A DNA stretch of 64,000 nucleotides from Sphingomonas beigongshangi (lineage in GTDB: Bacteria; Pseudomonadota; Alphaproteobacteria; Sphingomonadales; Sphingomonadaceae). The notes beneath the pieces were generated by a model. The model made no database searches. It saw only the letters and a program-made list of their open reading frames with translations, and had not been told where the DNA came from. Made by a program: the position numbers and the translations under genes. Location of the stretch: assembly GCF_016820445.1 (NCBI RefSeq), contig NZ_JADHDT010000001.1, positions 62,001 through 126,000 on the forward strand. The letters run 5' to 3'. Positions 45,465 through 54,782 of this stretch are shown here, piece by piece. How positions within the stretch are numbered: the first letter of the stretch is position 1; every line of letters starts with the position of its first letter.

Positions 45465-47171
45465 ATGAAGGCCATGTTCGCCGCCGTCCTGTTCTCGACC
45501 GCCGCAACCCTGCTTCCGCTCGCCCCTGCCGCCGCGCAGCAGGCATCGCCCCCGCCGACGGTGACCGCGCCGCCCCCGCCCGCCGTCGCGCCGACGCCGA
45601 CCACGCCGCTGTTTCCGCGTACACCGCCCAAGCTGATCGTCGCGATTTCCGTGGATCAATTCTCCGCCGACCTGTTCCAGCAATATCGCAATCACTTCAC
45701 CGGCGGCTTCGCCCGCCTTCTGACCGGCGCGGTCTTTCCGTCCGGCTACCAAAGCCATGCCGCGACGGAGACGTGCCCTGGCCACTCGACGATCCTGACG
45801 GGCATGCGACCGGCGCATACCGGCATCGTCGCGAACAACTGGATCAACCAGTCCGCGCCGCGCGCCGACAAGATCGTCTATTGCGCCGAGGACGAAAGCG
45901 TCGCGGGCATGAACCACGACACCTACACCGTCTCGGACACGCATCTGAAGGTGCCGACGCTGGGCGAGATGATGAAGGCGGCGGATCCCCGCACGCGCGT
46001 CGTCTCGGTCGCGGGCAAGGACCGCGCCGCGGTGATGATGGGCGGCCACAAGGTCGACGAATTGTGGTGGTGGGACGGCAAGACCTATACCAGCTATGCG
46101 GGCCGCGCGGTGCCGCGCGCGGTACAACGCGGACGCGACGCGGTCGCCGCAATGATCGCGCGGCCGCAGGCGGCGCTGCCGCTGCCGGGCTTCTGCAAGC
46201 CGCTCGATCGCCCGATCACCGTCGCCGGCCGCGCCTACGGCCAGGGGCGCTTCGAACGCGCGGCGGGCGATCTGAAGGCGTTCCGCGCCTCCCCCGCAAG
46301 TGACGCGGCGGTCTTCGCGATCGCGGCGGGGCTCATCCAGGACATGGGGCTGGGCAAGGGGCCGCAGACCGACATCATCGACATCGGCGCGTCGGCGACC
46401 GACTATATCGGCCATTCGCTCGGCACCCAAGGCACCGAAATGTGCATCCAGATGGACCAGCTGGACCAGACGATCGGCAGCTTCCTCGACGCCCTGGACA
46501 GCTTCGGGATCGATTACGAGGTGATGCTGACCGCCGATCACGGCGCGCATGACATGACCGAGCGGCAGCAGCAGCGCGCGATGCCGATGGAGGAGCATGT
46601 CTCCGCGGATGCCTCGATCAAGACCGTGGATGCGGCGATCGTCAAGGCATTGGGCCTCAAGGGTCCCGCGCTGCTCGGCGCGGAGGGCGACGTCTACGTC
46701 GACCGCGATCTGCCGCCCGCGACACGCGCGCGCGTGCTGGCGGAGGCGCAGCGTCGCTTCGCCGCCCTGCCACAGGTCGCCGCCGCGCTCACGCGCGCGC
46801 AGATCGCCGCGACGCCTCTTGCCACCACCCCGCCGGAAACCTGGACGCTCGCCGAGCGGGCCCGCGCGTCCTTCGACCCGGATCGCTCCGGCGACCTGCT
46901 CGTCCTGCTCAAGCCGCGCGTCACCACGATCGAGACGCCCGCCACCGGTTATGTCGAGACTCACGGCAGCCCATGGGATTACGATCGGCGCGTGCCCATC
47001 CTGTTCTGGCGCCGCGGCATGACCGGCTTCGAACAGCCGCTTTCGGTGGAGACCGTCGACATCGCGCCGACGCTTGCGGCGACGATTGCCCTGCCCGTCC
47101 ATGGCCTCGACGGCCGCTGCCTCGACCTCGATCCGGGCGCGACCTCGACCTGTCCGAACGCGCCGCGATAG
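45465..47171 (+). CDS. phoK: Secreted PhoK/SPAP-type alkaline phosphatase
   Basis: A 568-residue exported phosphatase of the sphingomonad PhoK/SPAP type, which hydrolyses phosphate monoesters outside the cytoplasm using zinc. After a signal peptide (MKAMFAAVLFSTAATLLPLAPAAAQ) comes a short Pro-rich spacer, then KLIVAISVDQFSADLF (metal Asp), the nucleophile Thr in AATETCPGHSTILTG (Thr101 as counted here), ATDYIGHSLGTQG, TADHGAHD and THGSPWDYDRRVPILFW. The order and residues follow the Sphingomonas enzyme closely. Expression under low phosphate is expected, but I could not find a clear Pho box. Confidence 0.94.
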   Translation: MKAMFAAVLFSTAATLLPLAPAAAQQASPPPTVTAPPPPAVAPTPTTPLFPRTPPKLIVAISVDQFSADLFQQYRNHFTGGFARLLTGAVFPSGYQSHAATETCPGHSTILTGMRPAHTGIVANNWINQSAPRADKIVYCAEDESVAGMNHDTYTVSDTHLKVPTLGEMMKAADPRTRVVSVAGKDRAAVMMGGHKVDELWWWDGKTYTSYAGRAVPRAVQRGRDAVAAMIARPQAALPLPGFCKPLDRPITVAGRAYGQGRFERAAGDLKAFRASPASDAAVFAIAAGLIQDMGLGKGPQTDIIDIGASATDYIGHSLGTQGTEMCIQMDQLDQTIGSFLDALDSFGIDYEVMLTADHGAHDMTERQQQRAMPMEEHVSADASIKTVDAAIVKALGLKGPALLGAEGDVYVDRDLPPATRARVLAEAQRRFAALPQVAAALTRAQIAATPLATTPPETWTLAERARASFDPDRSGDLLVLLKPRVTTIETPATGYVETHGSPWDYDRRVPILFWRRGMTGFEQPLSVETVDIAPTLAATIALPVHGLDGRCLDLDPGATSTCPNAPR

Positions 47172-47350
47172 ACGTTACCGCACGTCCCGCACGGTCTCGC
47201 TCGGCCATAACCTGGCCGAGGCGCCCCAGCCCCTGCGCAGCATTCCGGCCGCCGTCCCAACCCACGGCGTGTCGCCAGCTTGGCGGGGCGCGCAGGGTGC
47301 GTGGTCCTGCGCCGCTTCCTTGTCGGTGGATCAGACCCTAGAACGATGCG

Positions 47351-47728
47351 ATGCGCGCCCTGCCCTTCGTCTGTTTGCTACTCCTAGCCGCCTGCAACCG
47401 CAGTCAGCCCGTGCCCGAACCGCGCGATGACGGCGCGCGCCAGGCGGCGGAGGCGGCCGAGCGGAAGGCGATCGACGGCATCGAGACGGACGTCCGCATC
47501 AAGACGCTGCAAAATCAGGTCGACCAACTGCAGGCGGAGGTGTCGGACCTGAGGGACGGCAAGCAGGCTCTCGATACCAAGCTTCTCGAACAGAGGCTCG
47601 CCACGCTGGAGGCGCGGACCTATGGCGGCGACGCGCCGCCGTCGGTCTCGCAGGCGCAGCCGGCGCCGCAGGCAAAGGCGACGCCGAAGGCGTCCTTGAC
47701 GCTGAAGCTGCCGCCGCCGGAGAAGTGA
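47351..47728 (+). CDS. Small lipoprotein with coiled coil, unknown
   Basis: A 125-residue protein with lipobox LLLLAAC (Cys15), then a coiled-coil stretch DVRIKTLQNQVDQLQAEVSDLRDG and LLEQRLATLEARTY, and a Pro/Lys-rich C-terminus (PKASLTLKLPPPEK). It resembles small periplasmic lipoproteins with a YbgF-type coil but is not that protein. It ends 49 bases from the convergent beta-helix gene. The 179-base gap from phoK contains no obvious terminator. Confidence 0.72.
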   Translation: MRALPFVCLLLLAACNRSQPVPEPRDDGARQAAEAAERKAIDGIETDVRIKTLQNQVDQLQAEVSDLRDGKQALDTKLLEQRLATLEARTYGGDAPPSVSQAQPAPQAKATPKASLTLKLPPPEK

Positions 47729-47777
47729 TGCGGCATCCGCCGCCGCCAAGGGTTTGGCGGCTTTGCACCTTCGCGGC

Positions 47778-48725
47778 TTACCGCGTCTCGAACGGCCGGA
47801 TCCCCGCGCCCAGCCGATTGGCGCCGATCGCGAGGCGCTGGTGCGTGAAATCCGCGACGAACGCGGGATTGCCCGGCGCACCGGGCGCCATGCGCGCGTC
47901 GTTGCCCTCGATGGCGAGGCCCGTCGCCGGGTAGGTCCGCGCTTCCGCCGCGACGACGATCAGCGCGGACGCATTCTCCTTGTTGCGCCCCTGCACGAAG
48001 ATGTTGCGCGCGATCGTGCCCGTGCCGCCTTCGGACAGGTCGATCATGTAATTGGTCTTCCGCCCCCCCGTGTCGTCGAAGCTGTTGTCGCTGATCGCCA
48101 CGTGCGGCACGCGCAGCTTGACGTAATGGCCGCCCGTGCCCCGCTCGAACCGCGAATGCGTCACCGTCACGCTGCCGCGATTGGCGAGATAGATGGCGTG
48201 CGAGCAATTGACCGTCTGGTCGCACTGGCCGAGGCCGGAAAAGGTGGAGCGGTCGATGACGATCCGCTGCCCCGTCGGCTCGCCACCCAGGATGCCCTCC
48301 TGACTGTCTAGGAACATGGCATTGGTGACGGTCAGGTCGCCCATCTCGGTCCGGATGCCCGCGCCATTGCCGTCGCTGACGCTGTAATTGCGAAAGACGA
48401 GGCCATCGACCACCGATCCCTGCCCGCGCAGCACCAGCGCGGCCTTGTCCTCACACGCCTGGCGCTCGAAGATCGCGGTGCCCGGCTGCATCGCCTTGAA
48501 CGTGATGCGGCCGCCCTGCTGCACCGCGCATTGCCGGTATACCCCGGGCCGGATCAGGATCGTCCCCGTCCCCATCCGGATCGACGACACCGCGTCCTGG
48601 AGGTTGGTGAACGTCTGCCCGGTTTCCGCGATCGTGAAGGGCGCACCGGCAGGGCCCGCGGGGGTGGCGGGGGCACCGATCGCGGGGGCAGCGCAGGCGA
48701 TCAGGGTGAGCAGGGCGGCACGCAT
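47778..48725 (-). CDS. Exported right-handed parallel beta-helix protein
   Basis: A 315-residue exported protein. After a signal peptide (MRAALLTLIACAAPAIGAP) the protein shows the repeat pattern of a parallel beta-helix: FTNLQDAVSSIRMGTGTILIRPGVYRQ at the start and then VVDGLVFRNYSVSDGNGAGI, LTVTNAMFLDSQEGILGG, VTVTHSRFERGTG and VAISDNSFDDTGG. Such folds bind or cut polysaccharides (pectate lyase-like), but no catalytic signature for a lyase is visible. The target is unknown. Confidence 0.82.
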   Translation of the reverse strand: MRAALLTLIACAAPAIGAPATPAGPAGAPFTIAETGQTFTNLQDAVSSIRMGTGTILIRPGVYRQCAVQQGGRITFKAMQPGTAIFERQACEDKAALVLRGQGSVVDGLVFRNYSVSDGNGAGIRTEMGDLTVTNAMFLDSQEGILGGEPTGQRIVIDRSTFSGLGQCDQTVNCSHAIYLANRGSVTVTHSRFERGTGGHYVKLRVPHVAISDNSFDDTGGRKTNYMIDLSEGGTGTIARNIFVQGRNKENASALIVVAAEARTYPATGLAIEGNDARMAPGAPGNPAFVADFTHQRLAIGANRLGAGIRPFETR

Positions 48726-48926
48726 CGGACAACTCCTTTGCGCTGTTTCTGCCCCGTGCCGGAGCGGGCGGAAAGCCGCATTCGCGGTTAACGCACCCCG
48801 CCATCGCCGAGGGAGCGGAAAGGCAGGGCGGACCGTCCTCTATCGGGACATCGCCGCCATGGGATTGCACCTGGCCTGACCGACGCGATAAGCCGCCTTT
48901 CGGGGTAGACGGGGGAGTGAATTGCG

Positions 48927-50132
48927 ATGCCTATGGCGCCGACGGAGGTGTTCCTCCTCGCCATCCTGATCATCTTCACGGGGCCCTATCTCGTCTGGCG
49001 GCTGGGGCGGACCGACTACTGGGCGCCCTTGGTCGTGGTGCAGATCGTCGGCGGCATCCTGCTCGGCCCCGGGATCCTGGGCGCGCTCTTTCCCAGTTAT
49101 TATGCATTCGTCTTCGGCGCGCCGACGCTGGGCGCGCTCAACGGTATCGCCTGGTGGTCGGTGATGCTGTTCGTCTGGGTCGCCGGACTGGAACTCGACG
49201 TCGGCGAAGCTTGGAAGCGGCGGCGCGAGACGGGCGTCACCGCGGGCCTGGCCCTCGGCGTCCCCCTGATCGCGGGCAGCCTCGCCGCGCTCGTCATGCT
49301 GCGCTTTCCGGGATGGCGCGGGCCCGAGGGGGCGCAATGGCAGGTGGTGCTCGGCATCGGCATGGCCTGCGCGGTCACCGCGCTGCCGATCCTCGTATTG
49401 TTCATGGAGAAACTGGCGATCCTGCGCGCGCCGCTCGGCCAGCGGGTCCTGCGCTACGCCAGCCTCGACGATATTGCGATCTGGGGCGTGCTGGCGCTCA
49501 TCCTGCTCGATTGGCAGCGTGTCGGGCGGCAGGGCGGCTTCCTGCTCGGCTTCGCGCTTGCCACCTGGGCGATCCGCCGGCTGTTGCGCGCGATTCCGGA
49601 GAACGACCGCTGGTACGTCGGGCTGATCTGGCTGGCGGCCTGCGGCTTCACCGCCGATTGGGCGGGGCTGCACTTCATGGTCGGCGCGTTTCTCGCCGGT
49701 GCGGTCCTCGATGCGCGTTGGTTCGGCGAGGCGCGGATGGACCGGTTCCGCCAGACGATCCTGCTCGGCGTGATGCCCGTCTACTTCCTGTCGACCGGAC
49801 TCAAGACGCAATGGGGCGTTGGCGGGCCGGCGGTGTTCGCCGCGGCGGCGCTGCTGCTCGTCGCCAGCGTCGGCGGCAAGTTGCTCGGCGTGGCGGTCGC
49901 CGGACGCGTCCTGCGCTGGCCGAAGGGCGATGCAAAGGCGATCGGCTGGCTGCTGCAGACCAAGGCGCTGATCATGATCATCTTCGTCAACATCCTGCTC
50001 GACAAGAAGATCATCACCAACGAGACGTTCACCGCGCTGCTGCTGATGGCGGTCGCGAGCACGATGCTGACCATCCCGATGGTCGCGCCGCTGCTGCGCC
50101 GCGATCCCGGCCTGGCCAAGCGGGGGTTCTAG
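48927..50132 (+). CDS. CPA2-type cation:proton antiporter
   Basis: A 401-residue membrane protein of the Kef/CPA2 superfamily. It has about twelve hydrophobic segments, with WAPLVVVQIVGGILLGPGIL in TM2, FVWVAGLELDV, and ITALP-like CAVTALPILVLFMEKLAIL and RYASLDDIAIWGVLA. The DD in ASLDDIAIW is the expected ion-binding Asp pair. There is no C-terminal regulatory TrkA-N domain, so it is a bare transporter. It may exchange Na+ or K+ for protons. It is convergent with the DUF6065-cupin ORF. Confidence 0.92.
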   Translation: MPMAPTEVFLLAILIIFTGPYLVWRLGRTDYWAPLVVVQIVGGILLGPGILGALFPSYYAFVFGAPTLGALNGIAWWSVMLFVWVAGLELDVGEAWKRRRETGVTAGLALGVPLIAGSLAALVMLRFPGWRGPEGAQWQVVLGIGMACAVTALPILVLFMEKLAILRAPLGQRVLRYASLDDIAIWGVLALILLDWQRVGRQGGFLLGFALATWAIRRLLRAIPENDRWYVGLIWLAACGFTADWAGLHFMVGAFLAGAVLDARWFGEARMDRFRQTILLGVMPVYFLSTGLKTQWGVGGPAVFAAAALLLVASVGGKLLGVAVAGRVLRWPKGDAKAIGWLLQTKALIMIIFVNILLDKKIITNETFTALLLMAVASTMLTIPMVAPLLRRDPGLAKRGF

Positions 50133-50148
50133 CCCCCGCCCGCCTGCA

Positions 50149-51771
50149 TCACTGGTCGGTCGGAAAATCCTTGTAGGCGTCGTTCGGCCACAGGAAATTG
50201 GTGTAGGTCAGCATCGTGTTGAACGACAGCGAGCGGACCTGGTGCCACCAGCCGACGGGGATGAACAATGCGTCGCCCGGCAGGATGTCGATCTCGTAGC
50301 AGACCGCCTGCCGCGCCGCCGGATATTGCGCCAGTTTCTCCTCGTCGAGGATGTCGTGGAGGTCGCTGAACACGTGCCGCGTGTTGGCGATCAGATGCGT
50401 CTCGCTGGGCGGGATCAGATGCAGTCGCTTGGCGCCGGTCACCTGCACGAGCAGATTGTTGGTCAGGTCGTGGTGGAGCGGCGTGAACGTGCCCTGCGGG
50501 CCGATCCACAGCATGCCCTCAGCCTCGTCGAGATAGGGTACCTGCCCCAGATCGGCCATCAGCGGCGCCAGCGCCGCCTTGTTGGCGGTGCTGTTATAGG
50601 CGGTGATATAGGCGTCGTTGCCCGTCTCCCCGCCGGTCACCGCGTCGATATAGGCGTCGAACGGCATGGTGCGGATGTGGCGATCCTTCGCCAGCTCGAA
50701 ATCCGCCGCGCCATTGCGTCCCCCCTGATAGGTGATCTCCGCATGACCGACCTTCTCGGCAAGATATTCCGGCGTCCATTGCCCGACGGCGGGCCAGTTG
50801 GCGGCAAGCCCCTCGATCAGCACCGGCACGCCCGGTGCGTAGAACAGGTCGAGGAAGGTCTCGGCCGGTATCGTCGGCAGGATCGGGATGGCCGTCAGCC
50901 CGTCGGCCAGCGCCGCCTGGCGCTTCTGCGTCCGCTCGCGCCACGCCTGGCGCTGCGCAGCGATGGGATGGGGATCGGAAACGGCGGCGACGACCGCCTT
51001 CGCCTGTGTGGCCATGGGACAACGTCCTTTCTCGGGTGCGTTCTGGAATGCAGGCGGCCGCAGCTTCGCCTGATGGTCCGCCGCGCCGGGTTCACCGTTC
51101 GGGCAGACGCCGCGATAATAGAGTTTCTGCCAGCGGTCGGACGGCGCTTCCGGCTGGGTGCGCGCGACATGCTCCTGAAAGGCATCGCGCGACGCGCTCC
51201 AGGCCATGAACGCCTCTTCCAACTCGGGCGCATCGGACAATGGCCGCATCCGGGCCTCGACCCGGTCGATCAACCCGCGCTCGACGGGGTAGAAGAAGCA
51301 GAAGGGCTCGTCCTCCTCGAACCGCACCCATTCGCCCGGCGCGGTGAAGCGCCAATTCATCGTGAAGGTATAGGGCGACCAGTCGGTCTCGATCACACCG
51401 GTCAGCGGCGCGATACCGTGCTTGGCGGCATTGGGCGGGCCACCGACCCACAGATTGTAGCCTGGCGACGTGCGGATCAGCCCCTCGATGTGAAAGGTGA
51501 TCGTGCCGCTGCCGAACAGCGAGACCGGGCGCTGGCTTTCGGGCACGTCGCCCTCGACCTCGATCTCGACCGCATCGACGCCCTGGCCGCCGTTCCAGCG
51601 CGCGCGGAAGGCGCAGGGACTGCCGACTTCCCAGCCATGGGCGTTGGCGATCGCCAGCGGCAGGCAGCGATAGGCGAAGCTTTCGGGCGTCGCGTCCATC
51701 CATTCGCGCTTCGACCCGGCCGGGCGGATCCGGGGGTGCCAGCTCGGATGAAGGTAGCAGGTCAATTCCAT
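50149..51771 (-). CDS. DUF6065 domain joined in frame to a JmjC-like cupin domain
   Basis: One 540-residue frame with two parts. Residues 1-242 match the DUF6065 type (SFAYRCLPLAIANAHGWEV, FHIEGLIRTSPGYNLWVGG, TFTMNWRFTAPGEWVRFE). From Met253 (base 51015) comes a cupin-like protein with the JmjC ligands PLHHDLTNN (HxD) and VGWWHQVRS. An AAAGGA site precedes the internal ATG at 51015. In sphingomonads I know these as neighbouring separate genes; here no stop codon lies between them. Either it is a real fusion, or both the long form and a cupin-only form are made. Cupin-like JmjC proteins are typically iron- and 2-oxoglutarate-dependent hydroxylases. Confidence 0.85.
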   Translation of the reverse strand: MELTCYLHPSWHPRIRPAGSKREWMDATPESFAYRCLPLAIANAHGWEVGSPCAFRARWNGGQGVDAVEIEVEGDVPESQRPVSLFGSGTITFHIEGLIRTSPGYNLWVGGPPNAAKHGIAPLTGVIETDWSPYTFTMNWRFTAPGEWVRFEEDEPFCFFYPVERGLIDRVEARMRPLSDAPELEEAFMAWSASRDAFQEHVARTQPEAPSDRWQKLYYRGVCPNGEPGAADHQAKLRPPAFQNAPEKGRCPMATQAKAVVAAVSDPHPIAAQRQAWRERTQKRQAALADGLTAIPILPTIPAETFLDLFYAPGVPVLIEGLAANWPAVGQWTPEYLAEKVGHAEITYQGGRNGAADFELAKDRHIRTMPFDAYIDAVTGGETGNDAYITAYNSTANKAALAPLMADLGQVPYLDEAEGMLWIGPQGTFTPLHHDLTNNLLVQVTGAKRLHLIPPSETHLIANTRHVFSDLHDILDEEKLAQYPAARQAVCYEIDILPGDALFIPVGWWHQVRSLSFNTMLTYTNFLWPNDAYKDFPTDQ

Positions 51772-51960
51772 CGTCGTGCCCAGGCGCGCAGGGAGGATCC
51801 GGATGATCCCCCTCGCGTCTCGTCCTAGGCAGAGATGGTTAACAAAGCGGTACGCGGGTCATCGTGCGCGACGACTCCTGCCGATCCGATCGCGCCACGC
51901 CGGAGGGAGCCCGCGTGACGTGTCGATCCGCCCGATGTCCTTGGGCTTAAAGGGTGAAGC

Positions 51961-52067
51961 GGTGCCGGCCCTCACCCCCACCCGGCCGCCCATCCAGGAT
52001 ATGCTGTGGGCGGCCGGGTGGGGGTGAGGGCCGGCACCGCCCCGATCCAGCCTTGCTGGATCGCACC
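51961..52067. repeat. Dispersed palindromic element, copy 2, immediately after metH
   Basis: A near-perfect inverted repeat: CACCCCCACCCGGCCGCCCA pairs with GGGCGGCCGGGTGGGGGTG, and the outer ends GGTGCCGGCCCT and AGGGCCGGCACC pair too, with TCCAGGATATGCTGT in the middle. A second, smaller hairpin (GATCCAGC, CTT, GCTGGATC) lies at its right end. The last base touches the metH stop codon. It is the reverse complement of 30797-30903 across the full length, so this is a repeat family; this copy has better-paired arms. The flanking 51772-51960 holds no gene. Confidence 0.85.
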
Positions 52068-54668
52068 TTAGTCCAGGTTGGGGCGCAGCCAGCGCGTCGC
52101 CTGCGCGATGTCGACGCCACGCCGCGCCGCATAGTCCGACACCTGGTCCTCGCCGATCCGCGCCACGCCGAAATATTCCGCCTGCGCATGGCCGAAATAG
52201 AAGCCGCTGACCGCAGCCGTCGGCAGCATCGCAAAGCTTTCCGTCAGCTCGATGCCGACCTTCGCCTCGGCGTCGAGCAGGTCGAACAAGGTCCGCTTGA
52301 GACTGTGCTCCGGACAGGCCGGATAGCCCGGCGCCGGACGGATGCCACGATATTGCTCGCGGATCAGCGCCTCGTTGGTCAGCTGCTCGCCTTGCGCATA
52401 GCCCCACAGATCGGTGCGGACATGCGCATGCAGCCGCTCGGCGAATGCCTCGGCGAGGCGGTCGGCGAGCGCCTTGAGCAGGATGTCGTTGTAATCGTCG
52501 TGCGACGCCTTGAACGTGGCGAGATGCGGCTCGATCCCGTGGATGCCGACCGCGAAGCCGCCGATCCAGTCTCCGGCCGGATCGATGAAATCGGCGAGGC
52601 ACATGTTCGCGCGCCCTTCGCGCTTGGCGATCTGCTGGCGCAGGAAGGGCAGCCGCGCGCCTTCGTCCAGCACCACATCGTCGCCGTCGCGGCGGCACGG
52701 CCACAGCGCGGCCACGCCCCTGGCGGTCAGCCACTTCTCCGCGACGATGCGATCGAGCATCGCCTGGGCATCGGCATAGAGCGAACGCGCGCTTTCGCCG
52801 ACGATCGCATCGTCCAGGATCGCGGGGAAATTGCCCGCCAGTTCCCAGGCGCGGAAGAATGGCGTCCAGTCGATGTAGTGCCGCAGGTCCTCGAGATCCC
52901 AGTCATCGAAGACGTGCACGCCGGGCCGGTTCGGCGCGGGCGCCTTCAGCATCATGTCGGCGACGAAACCCCGACCCCGCGCCTCGGCGAGCGGCAGCAG
53001 GTCGTTCTGCCCCTTGCCCGCGCGCGCATCGCGCACCTTCTGATATTCCGCCGCGATGTCGGCGACATAGGGATCGCGCTGCGTGTCGGAGACCAGGGTC
53101 GTCGCGACGCCGACCGCGCGGCTGGCGTCGAGCACATGCACCACCGGCCCGTCATAGGCCGGCGCGATGCGCAGCGCGGTATGCACCTTCGACGTCGTCG
53201 CCCCGCCGATCAGGAGCGGCATGCGCATCTCGGCGCGCTGCATTTCCTCGGCGACCGTCACCATCTCGTCGAGCGAGGGAGTGATCAGACCCGACAGGCC
53301 GATCATGTCGGCATCGTTCTCGTTCGCCGCCTCGATGATCTTCGCCCAAGGCACCATCACGCCCAGGTCCACGACCTCGAAACCGTTGCACTGCAGGACG
53401 ACGCCGACGATGTTCTTGCCGATATCGTGCACGTCGCCCTTGACCGTCGCCATGATGACGCGACCCTTGGCGCGCGACCCCGCCGCCTTCTCCGCCTCGA
53501 TGAACGGCAGCAGATGCGCGACCGCCTTCTTCATCACGCGCGCGGACTTGACGACCTGGGGCAGGAACATCTTGCCGCTGCCGAACAGGTCGCCGACGAC
53601 GTTCATGCCGTCCATCAGCGGACCTTCGATCACCTCGATCGGGCGGCCGCCGCGCGCGGCGATCGCGGCGCGCGCTTCCTCGGTGTCGTCGACGACATGC
53701 GCGTCGATGCCCTTGACCAGCGCATATTCCAGCCGCTTGGTGACATCCAGGCTGCGCCATTCCGCCGCCTGCTTCTCCGCGACGGCGTCGGTGCCACGGA
53801 ACTTCTCCGCCAGCGCGACGAGCCGGTCCCCTGCCTCCGGATCGCGGTTGAGGATCACGTCCTCGCAGGCGATCCGCAGTTCCGGATCGATCGTGTCGTA
53901 GACGTCGAGCTGGCCTGCGTTGACGATGCCCATGTCCATGCCGGCGGGAATGGCATGGTAGAGGAACACCGAGTGCATCGCGCGGCGCACCGGTTCGTTG
54001 CCGCGGAAGCTGAACGACAGGTTCGACAATCCGCCCGAGATATGGACGTGCGGGCAGCGCGCCTTGATCTCGCGACACGCCTCGATGAAGTCGACGCCGT
54101 AGTTGTTATGCTCCTCGATCCCCGTCGCGACCGCGAACACATTGGGGTCGAAGATGATGTCCTCCGGCGGGAAGCCGATCGTCATCAACAGCTTGTAGGC
54201 GCGCTCGCAGATCTCGACCTTGCGCGCCTTGGTATCGGCCTGCCCGACCTCGTCGAACGCCATGACGACCACCGCCGCGCCATAGGCCATGCACAGCCGC
54301 GCCTGTTCGAGGAACTGCGCCTCGCCCTCCTTCATGCTGATCGAGTTGACGATCGGCTTGCCCGACACGCACTTCAGCCCGGCCTCGATCACGCTCCACT
54401 TCGAGCTGTCGATCATGATCGGCACGCGCGCGATATCGGGCTCGGCGGCGATCAGCTTGAGGAAGGTCGTCATCGCATGGTGTGCGTCGAGCAGGCCTTC
54501 GTCCATGTTGACGTCGACCACCTGCGCCCCATTCTCCACCTGCTGGCGCGCGACCTCGACCGCACGGGCATAGTCGCCCGCCATGATCATCTTCTTGAAC
54601 GCCGCCGATCCGGTGACGTTGGTCCGCTCGCCGATGTTGACGAACTGGGTGGAGGAGCTGGTGGTCAT
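52068..54668 (-). CDS. metH: Methionine synthase, cobalamin/pterin/activation half
   Basis: An 866-residue enzyme that transfers the methyl group of methyltetrahydrofolate to homocysteine through cobalamin. Domains in order: pterin-binding (from [11 protein letters not shown]), the cobalamin cap, the B12-binding Rossmann domain with [11 protein letters not shown] (His414 is the lower axial ligand), and the SAM-dependent reactivation domain with [14 protein letters not shown] and [17 protein letters not shown]. The homocysteine-binding domain is missing and is made by the separate gene starting at 55829. Splitting of MetH is known in alphaproteobacteria. Confidence 0.97.
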   Translation of the reverse strand: MTTSSSTQFVNIGERTNVTGSAAFKKMIMAGDYARAVEVARQQVENGAQVVDVNMDEGLLDAHHAMTTFLKLIAAEPDIARVPIMIDSSKWSVIEAGLKCVSGKPIVNSISMKEGEAQFLEQARLCMAYGAAVVVMAFDEVGQADTKARKVEICERAYKLLMTIGFPPEDIIFDPNVFAVATGIEEHNNYGVDFIEACREIKARCPHVHISGGLSNLSFSFRGNEPVRRAMHSVFLYHAIPAGMDMGIVNAGQLDVYDTIDPELRIACEDVILNRDPEAGDRLVALAEKFRGTDAVAEKQAAEWRSLDVTKRLEYALVKGIDAHVVDDTEEARAAIAARGGRPIEVIEGPLMDGMNVVGDLFGSGKMFLPQVVKSARVMKKAVAHLLPFIEAEKAAGSRAKGRVIMATVKGDVHDIGKNIVGVVLQCNGFEVVDLGVMVPWAKIIEAANENDADMIGLSGLITPSLDEMVTVAEEMQRAEMRMPLLIGGATTSKVHTALRIAPAYDGPVVHVLDASRAVGVATTLVSDTQRDPYVADIAAEYQKVRDARAGKGQNDLLPLAEARGRGFVADMMLKAPAPNRPGVHVFDDWDLEDLRHYIDWTPFFRAWELAGNFPAILDDAIVGESARSLYADAQAMLDRIVAEKWLTARGVAALWPCRRDGDDVVLDEGARLPFLRQQIAKREGRANMCLADFIDPAGDWIGGFAVGIHGIEPHLATFKASHDDYNDILLKALADRLAEAFAERLHAHVRTDLWGYAQGEQLTNEALIREQYRGIRPAPGYPACPEHSLKRTLFDLLDAEAKVGIELTESFAMLPTAAVSGFYFGHAQAEYFGVARIGEDQVSDYAARRGVDIAQATRWLRPNLD

Positions 54669-54679
54669 CGCAACTTTCT

Positions 54680-54780
54680 TCCCCCCTCCCGCTTGCGGGA
54701 GGGGTCGGGGGTGGGCCTGAATTGAGGTTGCGTCGCCAGGGGCAGGCCCACCCCCAGCCCCTTCCGCAAGCGGGAGGGAG
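54680..54780. repeat. Inverted repeat between the two metH genes
   Basis: A long palindrome fills most of the 114-base gap. The left half holds a hairpin CCCTCCCGC/GCGGGAGGG and then GTCGGGGGTGGGCCTG; the right half reads CAGGCCCACCCCCAGCCC and ends CCGCAAGCGGGAGGGA. The two halves pair with each other, and each also folds on its own. Its CCCTCCCGC..GCGGGAGGG stem resembles the hairpin at 30939-30960. It may tune the relative amounts of the two enzyme halves. Confidence 0.8.
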
Positions 54781-54782
54781 TG

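Noticed and set aside
51961-52067. CRISPR-like or riboswitch interpretation of the palindromic element
   Set aside because: There is no array of spaced repeats, and its position after stop codons and inverted second copy fit a dispersed palindrome instead.
51954-54725. 923-residue plus-strand frame across metH
   Set aside because: It lies antisense to an unmistakable metH and has the Arg/Asp/His-rich composition of shadow frames.
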